Assembly (NCBI RefSeq): GCF_003860345.1
Contig: NZ_CP034179.1
Span: 3,270,001 to 3,334,000 of the forward strand
Direction of reading: 5' to 3'
Origin: Caenibius tardaugens NBRC 16725
Lineage (GTDB): Bacteria > Pseudomonadota > Alphaproteobacteria > Sphingomonadales > Sphingomonadaceae
DNA: 64,000 nt
The notes under the pieces were generated by a model that saw only the letters and a list, made by a program, of their open reading frames with translations, was not told where the DNA came from and searched no databases. Made by a program: the position numbers and the translations under genes. How positions within the stretch are numbered: the first letter of the stretch is position 1; every line of letters begins with the position of its first letter. Shown in pieces: positions 27,872-36,909 of the stretch.

Positions 27872-30124
27872 TCAGAACTTGATAGTGCCGGAAAGGCCGT
27901 AGGAAGCAGGCTCCCCGTATATCTGGATGCGGAAGAAGCTGACATTGTTGAGGTATGTCAGATAGGTCTTGTTCCAGATGTTTTTGCCCCACAAGGCGAT
28001 CTCCCACGAACCGTCCGGATCGCCGATCGCGAGCCTCGCATTCTGCACCCAATAGGAGGGCGCCGCATCAAAGGTCTGGTTGGTGACGGACAGGAACCGG
28101 TCGCCGACAAACCGCACGTCGGTGGACCCGGTCAGTTCGAGGGAATCGCTGATCGGGAATGACTTCTGAAGGTACCCCTGGAACGACCACTTGGGCGTGT
28201 TGATCGGGCGTTTGCCTTTGAGTGGGATCAATCCGTTGTAGGTCTGGATCGTTGCATCGGTCTTGTTGTATTTCGCGTCGAGATAAGTCGCACCCAGCCG
28301 CAGAGTCAGGCTGGGGTCTGGCCGCCAGGTCAGGTCGCCCTCAAAACCATAAGTGCGTGATTTACCGATATTGCGGGTGACCGCCACCAGGGGGGAAGCC
28401 GGATCGTTCACAGTCGCCTGAATGTCGCGGTAATCATAGTAGAACGCGGCCAGATTCAGATCGATCGTGCGATCGAGGAAGCGGGATTTCGATCCCACCT
28501 CGTACGCGGTGAGCTGTTCGGGCGCGAAAGTGGAGATCGCGCCGCCAAATGGAACCGAGTAGCCGCCGCTGCGGAAGCCGCGTGAAACCGAGGCATAGAA
28601 CAAGTGGTCGGGTGTCGCCTTGAAGTTGATCTGGCCGCGAAACGATGTCGTCCCGTCAGTCCGCTTGCCGTCGATGGCATCGACGGGGATAACGGGGGTG
28701 ATCGTGTGGCTGGCGCCAGTGGGATCGTCGGCGCCGAGGAAGGTTGCGCCGTCGACGCTGATCCTGTCACTGGTATAGCGTAGACCGAAGATGAATGAGA
28801 GCTTGTCCGTCAATTCCAGTTCGTTGTTGGTATAGATCGCCAACGAACGGACCTTTTGACGGAATGCCGAGGCCAGCCGTGGCGCGAAGGGCGGCAGCAG
28901 CACAATCGTGTTCTGGGCCAGGTTCGCGCTTTCGGCCGAACGGATGGAATCGTGTTCGTAATATCCGCCGACAAGAACGCGCAGTGGGCCAAATTGTCCG
29001 GTTGCGCGCAGTTCCTGGCTGAACTGGTGGATGTTGCTGTACAGCAGCGTGTTTGCCGATACGAAGATGGATGCATCGCTATCCTCGTTCTGGTCGCGCC
29101 GGAACGTGTCATAGGAGGTGAGCGAAGTGATGGTCAGCGGCCCGGCTTCCTGCTCGATCCGCAAATACCCGCCAAGCGCGCGGTTGTTGGCCTTCCACGG
29201 GAAGTCGGCGGCGAAATTCCGTTTGCCGTTCGGTTCGCGTTGTCCTTCGGTGCCGGGGCCCGGATTAACCGGGAATTTCAGGCAGGCATCGGCGTGTTGC
29301 AATATCGCGTTGTTGAACAATTGGGGGCAGAGGCTGCCATCCGCATTGTATATGCCGGGCGCCTTGTAAGGCGTCAGTTCGCTCTTGTCGCGAAAGCCGT
29401 ATCCGACCAGCCTGATAGTGGTGTTGTTATGTTCCCACAGCGCCTGAATGCGCCCGGCAAACTGGTTGGGGCCGCCGAAGCGTTTTCCGGTATAAAGATT
29501 GCGGTATGGCCCGCCGCTCCCTTGCGCAATGTAATAGGAGCCGCGCAGTGCCAGTTCTGACGAAAGCTTGATGTTTACAAAGCCATCGACCCGCGCACGT
29601 CCGTAATTGTCTATCTGGGCATTGATAGCGCCTTCGTTGGTGAAAGTCGGGGCGTTGGTGTAAAAGTTGACTGATCCGCCCGTTGAGTTGCGGCCGAAGG
29701 TGGTGCCCTGCGGCCCTTTCAGGGCCTCGACGTGATCGATGTCGAAGAAGGGCACGCTCGCCATATAGGGCTTCGACCGGTAGACTTCGTCGACATAGAG
29801 CGCGATCGGGGCATCGAAGTTGGATGCAAAATCGTTCATCCCGATTCCGCGCATGGTGAATGCGGGAAGATTGGAACTGGTGGTCGCGACAACACCGGGG
29901 ATCTGTGCGGCAACCGCCGATACGTCAGTCGCCTTGCTTTTCTGCAACTCTTCACCGCTCAACGAGGTGATCGCGATGCCGACATCGTGGATCGACTGCG
30001 ACCGTTTCTGTGCAGTGACGATGATTTCGTTGAGGTCCGCCTGCTTGCCCTGATCCTGGGCATGCGCGGCAACAGGAAGTGTGATCGCTGCGCTGTACAG
30101 AAATACTGCCTTCATGGATTTCAT
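27872..30124 (-). CDS. TonB-dependent outer-membrane receptor
   Basis: This 750-residue receptor has a signal peptide, a TonB-box region (EIIVTAQKRSQ), a plug domain (IPGVVATTSSNLPAFTMRGI, VEALKGPQGTTFGRNSTGG) and a 22-strand barrel ending in Phe. It is of the IroN/FecA-like class that is amplified in sphingomonads for uptake of aromatic and other organic compounds. The substrate is unknown; the downstream deacetylase-like gene and divergent AraC regulator suggest an organic amine derivative rather than a siderophore. Confidence 0.9.
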   Translation of the reverse strand: MKSMKAVFLYSAAITLPVAAHAQDQGKQADLNEIIVTAQKRSQSIHDVGIAITSLSGEELQKSKATDVSAVAAQIPGVVATTSSNLPAFTMRGIGMNDFASNFDAPIALYVDEVYRSKPYMASVPFFDIDHVEALKGPQGTTFGRNSTGGSVNFYTNAPTFTNEGAINAQIDNYGRARVDGFVNIKLSSELALRGSYYIAQGSGGPYRNLYTGKRFGGPNQFAGRIQALWEHNNTTIRLVGYGFRDKSELTPYKAPGIYNADGSLCPQLFNNAILQHADACLKFPVNPGPGTEGQREPNGKRNFAADFPWKANNRALGGYLRIEQEAGPLTITSLTSYDTFRRDQNEDSDASIFVSANTLLYSNIHQFSQELRATGQFGPLRVLVGGYYEHDSIRSAESANLAQNTIVLLPPFAPRLASAFRQKVRSLAIYTNNELELTDKLSFIFGLRYTSDRISVDGATFLGADDPTGASHTITPVIPVDAIDGKRTDGTTSFRGQINFKATPDHLFYASVSRGFRSGGYSVPFGGAISTFAPEQLTAYEVGSKSRFLDRTIDLNLAAFYYDYRDIQATVNDPASPLVAVTRNIGKSRTYGFEGDLTWRPDPSLTLRLGATYLDAKYNKTDATIQTYNGLIPLKGKRPINTPKWSFQGYLQKSFPISDSLELTGSTDVRFVGDRFLSVTNQTFDAAPSYWVQNARLAIGDPDGSWEIALWGKNIWNKTYLTYLNNVSFFRIQIYGEPASYGLSGTIKF

Positions 30125-30251
30125 AATTTTCGCCCCATATACGCCTTGGATGCGGCCGTTCGGTCTGACCGGGGATCACGCGATCCGAGGTCGGCTGACT
30201 TCTCTCTCTGGCCGACGATGATGCCCCTGGGCGTTCGCGGGGGCGCGACGC

Positions 30252-30282
30252 TGCGTGCCAGATTTCGGCAGTTGCGTGCCAG
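30252..30282. promoter_or_regulatory. 21-bp-spaced direct repeat, probable AraC-family operator
   Basis: TGCGTGCCAG occurs twice, at 30252-30261 and 30273-30282, start-to-start 21 bp (two helical turns), in the 250-bp gap between the TonB receptor (minus) and the AraC gene (plus). Direct half-sites at this spacing are the usual AraC-family arrangement. The rest of the gap shows no ORF. Confidence 0.6.
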
Positions 30283-30374
30283 CCGCTGACACTATGGGTT
30301 ACTTGATTGCGAACGTGAATTGTGTGATCTTCTGCGCCAAGCTGTCAGCTGGAACAGCCAGGGGAGGCAGTTCG

Positions 30375-31313
30375 ATGAACGAATATGCGGTAGCGCAGGC
30401 CGATGCTGTGGCGTTTCAGCACTCGCTGCGAAAAGCTTATGGGACGTTCGATACTACGCCGATCTCCGCTCGTGCATCGGGCAGCGCGACGGCTGTCGAT
30501 TGTCCTGCCTTGCCCGGGGTGGCAATTCAGGCACGAAATGTCAGCAGTCAGCGCACTGCGCTGGACGAACGATGGAACGATACGGCTTTCATACTCGTGG
30601 TGCTTGGCGGGTCACTCGATCTTGACCATTACGGCCTTCAGACGACGCTGGATGCTGGGGACATGGCGTTGCTGGATGCCCGCGAAGCGTGCCGGATAGA
30701 TGTCACCCGATCCGCCCATGCGCTGACGCTTTGCCTAGCGCGTTCGGATGTTATCGGTCTCAGGACAACCGTCGAAAATATCTTCGGGATTCCCATTTCT
30801 GGCCAGCGGTCGATCGGTCGCATTCTTGCGGGCACGATTACCGCCATCGTCCGCGAAAAATGCGAACAGGATCTTGTCTGCGGGATACGTTCCGCAGTGA
30901 TGTCGCTGATCGATCAATCGCTTGATAGTGAACTGACGCTGCGTGGCCATTCGGACTGTGATCGGGCCCTGCTGCGCGAGATGGCCGAATGGGTTCTGCA
31001 CAATCCGGAGGCGATAGAGGACGGGGTGGGCGCAATGGCACACCAGTTCGGTATGTCCCGCCGCAGCCTCTTTCGCCTGTTCAGCCGATACGGGACATCG
31101 CCCACGCGCTGGATCACCGATATTCGCCTTGGTTACGCCTATCGCCGTCTGGTCAATGGCGGTGGCGCGGAGACGGTGACGACAGTCGCCTATGAAGCGG
31201 GTTTCAGCGACAGCAGCCAGTTTGCCCGTGCGTTCCGGCAACGGTTTGGCATGGCGCCCAGTGCATGCCGTGACAGAACCATGATCAGAACCGTGGCGGG
31301 TGGCGGACGATGA
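30375..31313 (+). CDS. AraC-family transcriptional regulator
   Basis: The 312-residue protein has an N-terminal AraC_binding_2-type sensing domain (LGGSLDLDHYGLQTTLDAGDMALLD in parts) and a C-terminal double helix-turn-helix: MAHQFGMSRRSLFRLF and VAYEAGFSDSSQFARAFRQRFG. The start at 30375 is set by GGGGAGG at 30361-30367. It is divergent from the TonB receptor and overlaps a second AraC-type gene by 14 bp, so the two are co-transcribed. Confidence 0.9.
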   Translation: MNEYAVAQADAVAFQHSLRKAYGTFDTTPISARASGSATAVDCPALPGVAIQARNVSSQRTALDERWNDTAFILVVLGGSLDLDHYGLQTTLDAGDMALLDAREACRIDVTRSAHALTLCLARSDVIGLRTTVENIFGIPISGQRSIGRILAGTITAIVREKCEQDLVCGIRSAVMSLIDQSLDSELTLRGHSDCDRALLREMAEWVLHNPEAIEDGVGAMAHQFGMSRRSLFRLFSRYGTSPTRWITDIRLGYAYRRLVNGGGAETVTTVAYEAGFSDSSQFARAFRQRFGMAPSACRDRTMIRTVAGGGR

Positions 31314-32391
31314 TGGCCGGGTGGACGCCCATGCCGCCGGTTGCGCATATGCGCCAGCGCGGGTGAGAACCGGGGTGCTGGCTCATGGCTGGGTGCGCGG
31401 GTCGATCGCCAGGATCGCGGCTGACGAATTTGTCAGATGTGGCGGCAATATCGATCGTGTGCTCAAGGAGTACGGCCTCACAAGACGGGTTCTCACAAAC
31501 CCGCATGCCAGTGTCCCGCTCGCACGCTATGTCGCGATGTTCGAAACCATGGCGCGCGAACTCGGTGATCCGCTGTTCGGCGCAAAGGTGGGTTTGCGGA
31601 CGAGGCCGGCCGATCTGGGCGCCGCCGGAACGATCATGGCGCGATCGCGCTCGATCGCTGCCGCGCTGGATCGCTTGACCCGGTTTGTGACCAGCTATCA
31701 GCCCGGTACGCAATCGCTGCTGGGCGAAAGCGATGATTTGCTGGTCTGGACCTATCGTCTGGGTGATGCGGACATCTGGCCGCGGGCTCAGGATGCAGAG
31801 TTTACCTTGTCGGCTGCGATGCAGTTGATTCGTCATGCATTCCGGCATGATTGGCGGCCCGAACTGGTGCAACTGGAACACGCGCCTGCCTCGCGCGAAG
31901 TTGCAACGCGGGTGGAGCGTCTGTTCGGCTGCCCCGTGCAGTTCGAGGCGCCAAGCAACGGCCTGATGTTGTACGCCGAAGAAGCACGCGTCCGTGTGCG
32001 CAGCGAGGATGCCGAACTTATCGCCGCCCTCGAAGGATTTCTGGCCGAGGCGATCCCTGAGGACGTACGAACAGCCAGCTGGTCAAGCAGGGTTCTGACC
32101 CTTGTCGCAACCTATCTTGGGCAACAACCGATTACGCTCGATGGACTGGCCGCCGATCTTTCGACGACGCGCCGCAGCCTCCAGCGCCACCTTGCGGCCG
32201 AAGGGACATCGCTGCGCGAATTGCTCCGTAATCATCGCCACGAAATTGCCCAGCGCCGTCTGCAGGCCGGGGTGCCCCATCTCGGCAGTCTGGCAGAAGC
32301 GTTGGGCTATGCCGATGGAAGCGTTTTCTGGCGTGCCCATCGCAACTGGACGGGCACATCGCCCAGCGCCGTTCGAAACAGCAACCGCTGA
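31300..32391 (+). CDS. AraC-family regulator with Arabinose_bd-type N-terminal domain
   Basis: This 363-residue regulator has the OruR/ArgR-like N-terminal domain (VPLARYVAMFETMARELGDPLFGAKVG region) and a C-terminal AraC HTH (LAADLSTTRRSLQRHLAAEGTS, LAEALGYADGSVFWRAHRNWTG). The family often senses amino acids or amines. The GTG start at 31300 lies within the end of the preceding araC gene; GTG codons at 31321 and 31375 are alternatives because the first 25 residues are not conserved-looking. It is convergent with the FAD oxidoreductase gene. Confidence 0.88.
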   Translation: MADDDGRVDAHAAGCAYAPARVRTGVLAHGWVRGSIARIAADEFVRCGGNIDRVLKEYGLTRRVLTNPHASVPLARYVAMFETMARELGDPLFGAKVGLRTRPADLGAAGTIMARSRSIAAALDRLTRFVTSYQPGTQSLLGESDDLLVWTYRLGDADIWPRAQDAEFTLSAAMQLIRHAFRHDWRPELVQLEHAPASREVATRVERLFGCPVQFEAPSNGLMLYAEEARVRVRSEDAELIAALEGFLAEAIPEDVRTASWSSRVLTLVATYLGQQPITLDGLAADLSTTRRSLQRHLAAEGTSLRELLRNHRHEIAQRRLQAGVPHLGSLAEALGYADGSVFWRAHRNWTGTSPSAVRNSNR

Positions 32392-32416
32392 GGTCGCGCA
32401 CGATCGATGCGCATCC

Positions 32417-33709
32417 TCAAAATCGGTTCAGGCGATAGGGCGAAGGGTCGACGATCGGCTGGTCGCCCGTCAGCAGATCGGCTGCCAATTGCCCCGCCGC
32501 TGGTGCTGTTCCGAAACCGTGTCCTGAAAATCCGGTGGCGAGCGTCAGTCCGGGGATGTTCGACACGGTATCGATGACGGGCAATGAGTCCGGCGTGATA
32601 TCCATCATTCCCGCCCAGGTTTCGGCAATCACCGCTTGCTCGAACACTGGCCAGGCCGCGCGGACGTTGGCCATCGCTTCGGCGTTGATGGCATCGTTCA
32701 CCGGCGGGTCGATCGTTCGCGTATTTTCGAAGGGGGATTTTGCCGACCCTTTCCAGTGGCGCGGGGTCATCAGATCGCGGAAGAAATCCCGGCCTAACGA
32801 AACGCGCAGAAACCGCCGTTGAGACCGCAGCGCAGGAAGATATCTGCGACCAATCAACAGATGATCGAGAGTGATCGGCGCTTCCACCGCGCTGCGCTGG
32901 GTAATGGTGTAGCCGCCGTCCAGACGCTTGCGAAAGGAGAAGTCGGGGCCGCCAACGGCAATGTCCGTTGGCCCGTTGATCGGGGCGGTGCGGATTGCCG
33001 ACAGAACAAGGGGGAGGGTGGGAAAGCCAATGCCGAGATTACCGAGAAACCGGCGCGCGCCCATACCGGCGGCCAAGACCACCTCATCGCAGCGGATTTC
33101 GCCGCGTTCGGTCACGACACCGCAAACCTTGCCGCCCGCCAGCGACAGCGTGCGCACCGCGCAGTTTTCGACGATCACGGCACCCTTCCGGATTGCGGCG
33201 GTTGCGATGGCGCTGGGGGCCAGCGTCGGTTCGGCACGGCCATCGGAAGGGCAATAGATGCCCCCGGCCCAATGCCCTTTGCCACCCGGCGCCAGTGCGT
33301 CGATCTGGTCGGGTGAAACCGTGCGCGCGTCGATTGCGAAGGCCTCGGTCGATTTGATCCAGGCGTCATGCGCGGCCAGTTCGTTCTCGGTCGCGGCGAG
33401 AAACATTACACCGGTCTGGCGATAGCCGACATCCGTTCCGACACGCGCGGCCATGCCCTGCCACAGCGGGTCGGACGCCACGGCAAGGGGGAGGTCGGCG
33501 GCTGAACGGCTGGTCTTGCGGATCCACCCCTGATTGCGGGACGATTGTTCGCCAGCAATGGTGCCTTTCTCGAGAACCGTCACCGGAATGCCGCGTTCGG
33601 CCAATGTCAGCGCCGTCATGAGTCCGACGATGCCGCCACCGATCACCACCACGGTGGTGGTGGTGGGCAGATCGACGGATGTCACGACGGGAGATATTAC
33701 GGGTGCCAT
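32417..33709 (-). CDS. DAO-family FAD-dependent amine/amino-acid oxidoreductase
   Basis: A Rossmann FAD motif VVVIGGGIVGLMTALTLAER opens the domain, followed by EQSSRNQGWIRKTSR, a variant of the Arg-containing motif of gamma-glutamylputrescine oxidase-like and D-amino-acid dehydrogenase-like enzymes. The C-terminus has the DAO motif GFSGHGFGTAPAAGQ. The reaction would oxidise a C-N bond to an imine. The start at 33709 (AGGAAAG upstream) gives 430 residues. It is last in a three-gene operon with ridA-like and cyclodeaminase-like genes; RidA would hydrolyse the imine product. Confidence 0.85.
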   Translation of the reverse strand: MAPVISPVVTSVDLPTTTTVVVIGGGIVGLMTALTLAERGIPVTVLEKGTIAGEQSSRNQGWIRKTSRSAADLPLAVASDPLWQGMAARVGTDVGYRQTGVMFLAATENELAAHDAWIKSTEAFAIDARTVSPDQIDALAPGGKGHWAGGIYCPSDGRAEPTLAPSAIATAAIRKGAVIVENCAVRTLSLAGGKVCGVVTERGEIRCDEVVLAAGMGARRFLGNLGIGFPTLPLVLSAIRTAPINGPTDIAVGGPDFSFRKRLDGGYTITQRSAVEAPITLDHLLIGRRYLPALRSQRRFLRVSLGRDFFRDLMTPRHWKGSAKSPFENTRTIDPPVNDAINAEAMANVRAAWPVFEQAVIAETWAGMMDITPDSLPVIDTVSNIPGLTLATGFSGHGFGTAPAAGQLAADLLTGDQPIVDPSPYRLNRF

Positions 33710-33764
33710 GTTCGGCTTTCCTGCCAGAATGATCCAGGTGGGATGCGCAGCGGTCGTTCTGCAC

Positions 33765-34187
33765 TCACAGCTGGACCGTTCGCCTTTCGACTTCGCCCGC
33801 AGATGCGCCGCGAAAGGCGGTGACTTCGATTTCCACCTTGTAGACATCCGATCCCAGCGGGGGGCATGTCACGGTACTGGCCGGGTCGACACCGCGAAAT
33901 TTCTCTCCGACGATTGTCATTACGGCCAGCGTATCCGAAGGGTTCTGGATAAACACGCGAGAGGCCACAACATCGCCGAGGCTGGCATCAAGCGCGGCGA
34001 GGGCAGCCTCGATATTGGCGAAGACCTGCCGGGTTTGCTCTTCTATGGCTTCGGGAATTTCCTGTGTTCGGGGATTCCGGCCTGCGGTGTTCGATACGAA
34101 AATCCAGTCACCCACCGCCACAGCGCGCGAATAGCTGCCGATCTGTTCGAACTTGCTGCCGGTGCTGACTTTGACAATTCTGGTCAT
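33765..34187 (-). CDS. RidA/YjgF family imine deaminase
   Basis: RidA-type proteins hydrolyse reactive enamines and imines released by PLP and flavin enzymes. The 140-residue protein has the chorismate-mutase-like fold sequence VAVGDWIFVSNTAGRNP, the catalytic Arg in VASRVFIQNPSD and the KVEIEVTAF end strand. It sits between an amine oxidoreductase and a cyclodeaminase-like gene, consistent with imine handling. A longer frame upstream is shadow. Confidence 0.9.
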   Translation of the reverse strand: MTRIVKVSTGSKFEQIGSYSRAVAVGDWIFVSNTAGRNPRTQEIPEAIEEQTRQVFANIEAALAALDASLGDVVASRVFIQNPSDTLAVMTIVGEKFRGVDPASTVTCPPLGSDVYKVEIEVTAFRGASAGEVERRTVQL

Positions 34188-34233
34188 GAGCGGTCCTGAT
34201 ATTCTGCAATGCGTTCGGAAAGGGCGTGCGCGT

Positions 34234-35373
34234 TCACCGCAAGACCGGTTCGTCCCAGAGATTGAGTTTCTGGCCGATCCCACGTTCGATCGCATTGCGA
34301 TAGATAACGGTACCCCAGGCGACATCTTCGACCGGCATCCCACCGACTGACATGATGATGATCTCTTCATCATTGTTCCGCCCGGGGGTTTCACCCGCGA
34401 CAATCGCGCCGAGATCTTCAAGATCCTCTTTCGCCATCTTCCCTTCCTCGATCATGTCCATGAACTTGACCCCGATAACGGGGACATAGTTGTGGGCAGG
34501 ACGGGGCAGTTCCTCGAACCATGCCTCGTAGAGGCCAATGTTATCGGCCACCTTACGCACGTCCGGTTTTTGCATCTCCTCGTCGATGTTGCAGACGGCG
34601 GGCATCACCAGAAAGGTTCCGGGTTTGAGCCATTCCCGCTTGACCAGCGGATAGGTCGAGGGATCGCCCGTTTCGCCCGAATTACAATACGTGACGATAT
34701 CGGAATCGCGGGCCACGGCCTCGACCGTGTCGACGACGGAGACATTGGTGATCTGCGGAAATTCCTCGCCCAGCCAGGCAAGAAAGGATTCGAGACTTTC
34801 CTTGCCGCGTCCCTTGACCTTGATCGTATCGATCTGCGGGCAGGCGGCCATGAGCGCCATGACCGTGGTCTTGCCCATTACGCCGGGGCCGACCAGCCCA
34901 ACGACTTTCGAGTCCCTGCGGGCAAGGTGACGTGCGCCAACGCCGGGCACCGCGCCCGTGCGATAGGCGGACAGGAGATTGGCCGACATGAATGCCAGCG
35001 GGGCTGCCGTATCCGTATCGTTGAGTACGAAGACCAGAATGGAGCGCGGCAGGCCCTTTTCGCGATTGGCGATGTTCGAACCGTACCATTTCATACCGGT
35101 GGTGCCGAAACGTCCCCCCAGATAGGCGGGCATCGCCATAAAACGGCGATCGGCCGTGGGCTTGGGCATGTTCGGGAACGGGGAATGTTCCGGAAAAAAG
35201 ACCATTGCACCGTGCGAGTCATTGTTCGGACCAGCCATGCGATAATCACCGAGATGCAACAGTTCGAACATCTCTTCCATCGTATCGACGCAAGCAGGCA
35301 TGTCGGTGGCGCCGGCCCGGATCATGTCCTGTTCGGAAAGATAAATGAAATCGATCTTTGTTGAATGCGACAT
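34234..35373 (-). CDS. Ornithine cyclodeaminase/mu-crystallin family protein
   Basis: The 379-residue protein has the family core: substrate segment RFMAMPAYLGGRFGTTGMKWYGSN (shown in parts), Rossmann loop GLVGPGVMGKTTVMA and the catalytic-region NSGETGDPSTYPLV. Members are NAD(P)-dependent ketimine reductases, alanine dehydrogenases or cyclodeaminases; relatives annotated as tyramine oxidase subunit B share its unusually long form. Exact substrate unknown. GAGAGG precedes the ATG at 35373. It heads an operon with ridA-like and FAD oxidoreductase genes. Confidence 0.82.
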   Translation of the reverse strand: MSHSTKIDFIYLSEQDMIRAGATDMPACVDTMEEMFELLHLGDYRMAGPNNDSHGAMVFFPEHSPFPNMPKPTADRRFMAMPAYLGGRFGTTGMKWYGSNIANREKGLPRSILVFVLNDTDTAAPLAFMSANLLSAYRTGAVPGVGARHLARRDSKVVGLVGPGVMGKTTVMALMAACPQIDTIKVKGRGKESLESFLAWLGEEFPQITNVSVVDTVEAVARDSDIVTYCNSGETGDPSTYPLVKREWLKPGTFLVMPAVCNIDEEMQKPDVRKVADNIGLYEAWFEELPRPAHNYVPVIGVKFMDMIEEGKMAKEDLEDLGAIVAGETPGRNNDEEIIIMSVGGMPVEDVAWGTVIYRNAIERGIGQKLNLWDEPVLR

Positions 35374-35436
35374 CTTGCCTCTCTCATTATGACTTGCCGA
35401 CATGGTGCGTTCTACAGCGTCAGTGAGCCATGTTAT

Positions 35437-35466
35437 TTTGCGCCAAAGATTCGATAATTTGCGCCA
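35437..35466. promoter_or_regulatory. 21-bp-spaced direct repeat upstream of the cyclodeaminase operon
   Basis: TTTGCGCCA occurs at 35437-35445 and 35458-35466, start-to-start 21 bp, 64-93 bp upstream of the cyclodeaminase-like start codon. It resembles the repeat at 30252-30282 in spacing and partly in sequence (TTGCG-GCCA core). The location suits an activator site just upstream of a promoter. The rest of the 246-bp gap (35374-35619) shows no gene. Confidence 0.6.
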
Positions 35467-35619
35467 TATCGTGACGCGAAAGCCTGCATCTGCGCGCGAT
35501 GGGCCCGCTCAGCGCTGTATGCGCTTTGCGTGCTGACGCAGAACCGGCGGTCGGGGGAAAGTAGGCGCAAGGGGGCGGTGGTCCGGCGGGCGCGGTTGGC
35601 GCGCGACCCGGACCGCCAG

Positions 35620-36909
35620 CTATGCAGGCGAAGGCTGTGGCTTCGCTCCGACAAAGAACCAGATCGTGGCAATGCCGAGCACGATCAGCATGGGCACAAT
35701 CGCGTCGGGATTCTGGCGCAGACAGGCGACCACGACCAGCGCCGACAGCAGGAGTGCGATACCGGCGGTGACCACGCCACCGGGCGCCCGGAAGGGGCGT
35801 TCGCGGTCCGGCTCCTGTATCCTGAGCTTGATGAACGCTGCCAGCGTCACGATGTAGGACGCGGTAAGAAGCATCACCATGGTCAGGATGATCTTGTCCG
35901 GCGAAACATAGGACAACGGAAATCCGATCACACCGACCACGCAGAGCGCGATGACCGGAATGCCGTTTTTGCTCTGACGGGCGAGAATCGAAGGCAGGTA
36001 GCCCCCTCGGGCCAGCGCGAACATTTGCCGTGATGCGCCGTAGATCATCGAGAACAGTGTGGCGACAAGCCCCAAAATCGCGCCGGCACCAATCAGCGAC
36101 AACATCCACGAGGTCCCGCCGCCCGGCAATGTTGCGAGCGCTGCGGTCAAAGGATCGTCGGCTTGTCCCATTTGCGCGCTTCCCGCCGCTGCAGGGCCGA
36201 GTACGAGAACACAAGTTGCTGTCAGCGCCAGGATGCCAATCGCGATCAGAATACCCAGTGGTACGTCGTGTTTTGGATTGCGCGCTTCTTCAGCGGATGT
36301 TGCCGTCTGTTCCACGCAGATGAACATCATGATGGCGAAGGGAACGCAGGATATGATGCCTGTGGCGCTCACAGGCGCGCCGCCAGCCGGAAGAAGGTTC
36401 TGCACATTGAAGTGGGGCAACATCGCGCCACCGAAGGCGAGAAGCGAAAGTACGGCGATCAGCCCTGCGCCGAGCAAAACCGTCAGCGCTTCGCCCACAC
36501 CGATTATATGGATGCCGATAATGACGGCGAAGAGGATTGCCTTGAACAGAGGGCCACCAAACCCGGTGACTGCTTCGCTGTAGGCCGAAATAAATTGCGC
36601 CGCCGCCCCGGTACTCACTGCCAGTGCGGTAAACGTCGCGACGCCGACCGCATATCCCGCGAACCTGCCGAAAACTGCCTCGCAGTAAACGTAAAGACCG
36701 CCCGCATTGGGGAGCATTGTCGCGAGTTCCGCCACGCAGAGCGCCATGCCGAAACACAGCACGCTGACCAATACGGTCGCTGCCATCATATTGGCCCAGC
36801 TTGCCTGCGCGAGACCGTAATTCCAGCCGGCAAATTGCCCGGCAACAACCAGACCTACCCCCAGACCGGCGATTTGCCGCCAGCCTATCGACCCCGCCTG
36901 CAGGCTCAT
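35620..36909 (-). CDS. APC-family amino acid/amine permease (ethanolamine permease-like)
   Basis: The 429-residue, 12-helix transporter has APC motifs: QFAGWNYGLAQASWANM at the first helix pair, ELATMLPNAGGLYVYCEAVFG, FICVEQTATSAEEARNPKHD and FSMIYGASRQMFALARGGYLP. It resembles ethanolamine and GABA-type permeases; substrate unproven. The start overlaps the kinase stop (ATGA), and the upstream PLP enzyme and kinase suggest an amino alcohol or related amine as cargo. Confidence 0.87.
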   Translation of the reverse strand: MSLQAGSIGWRQIAGLGVGLVVAGQFAGWNYGLAQASWANMMAATVLVSVLCFGMALCVAELATMLPNAGGLYVYCEAVFGRFAGYAVGVATFTALAVSTGAAAQFISAYSEAVTGFGGPLFKAILFAVIIGIHIIGVGEALTVLLGAGLIAVLSLLAFGGAMLPHFNVQNLLPAGGAPVSATGIISCVPFAIMMFICVEQTATSAEEARNPKHDVPLGILIAIGILALTATCVLVLGPAAAGSAQMGQADDPLTAALATLPGGGTSWMLSLIGAGAILGLVATLFSMIYGASRQMFALARGGYLPSILARQSKNGIPVIALCVVGVIGFPLSYVSPDKIILTMVMLLTASYIVTLAAFIKLRIQEPDRERPFRAPGGVVTAGIALLLSALVVVACLRQNPDAIVPMLIVLGIATIWFFVGAKPQPSPA

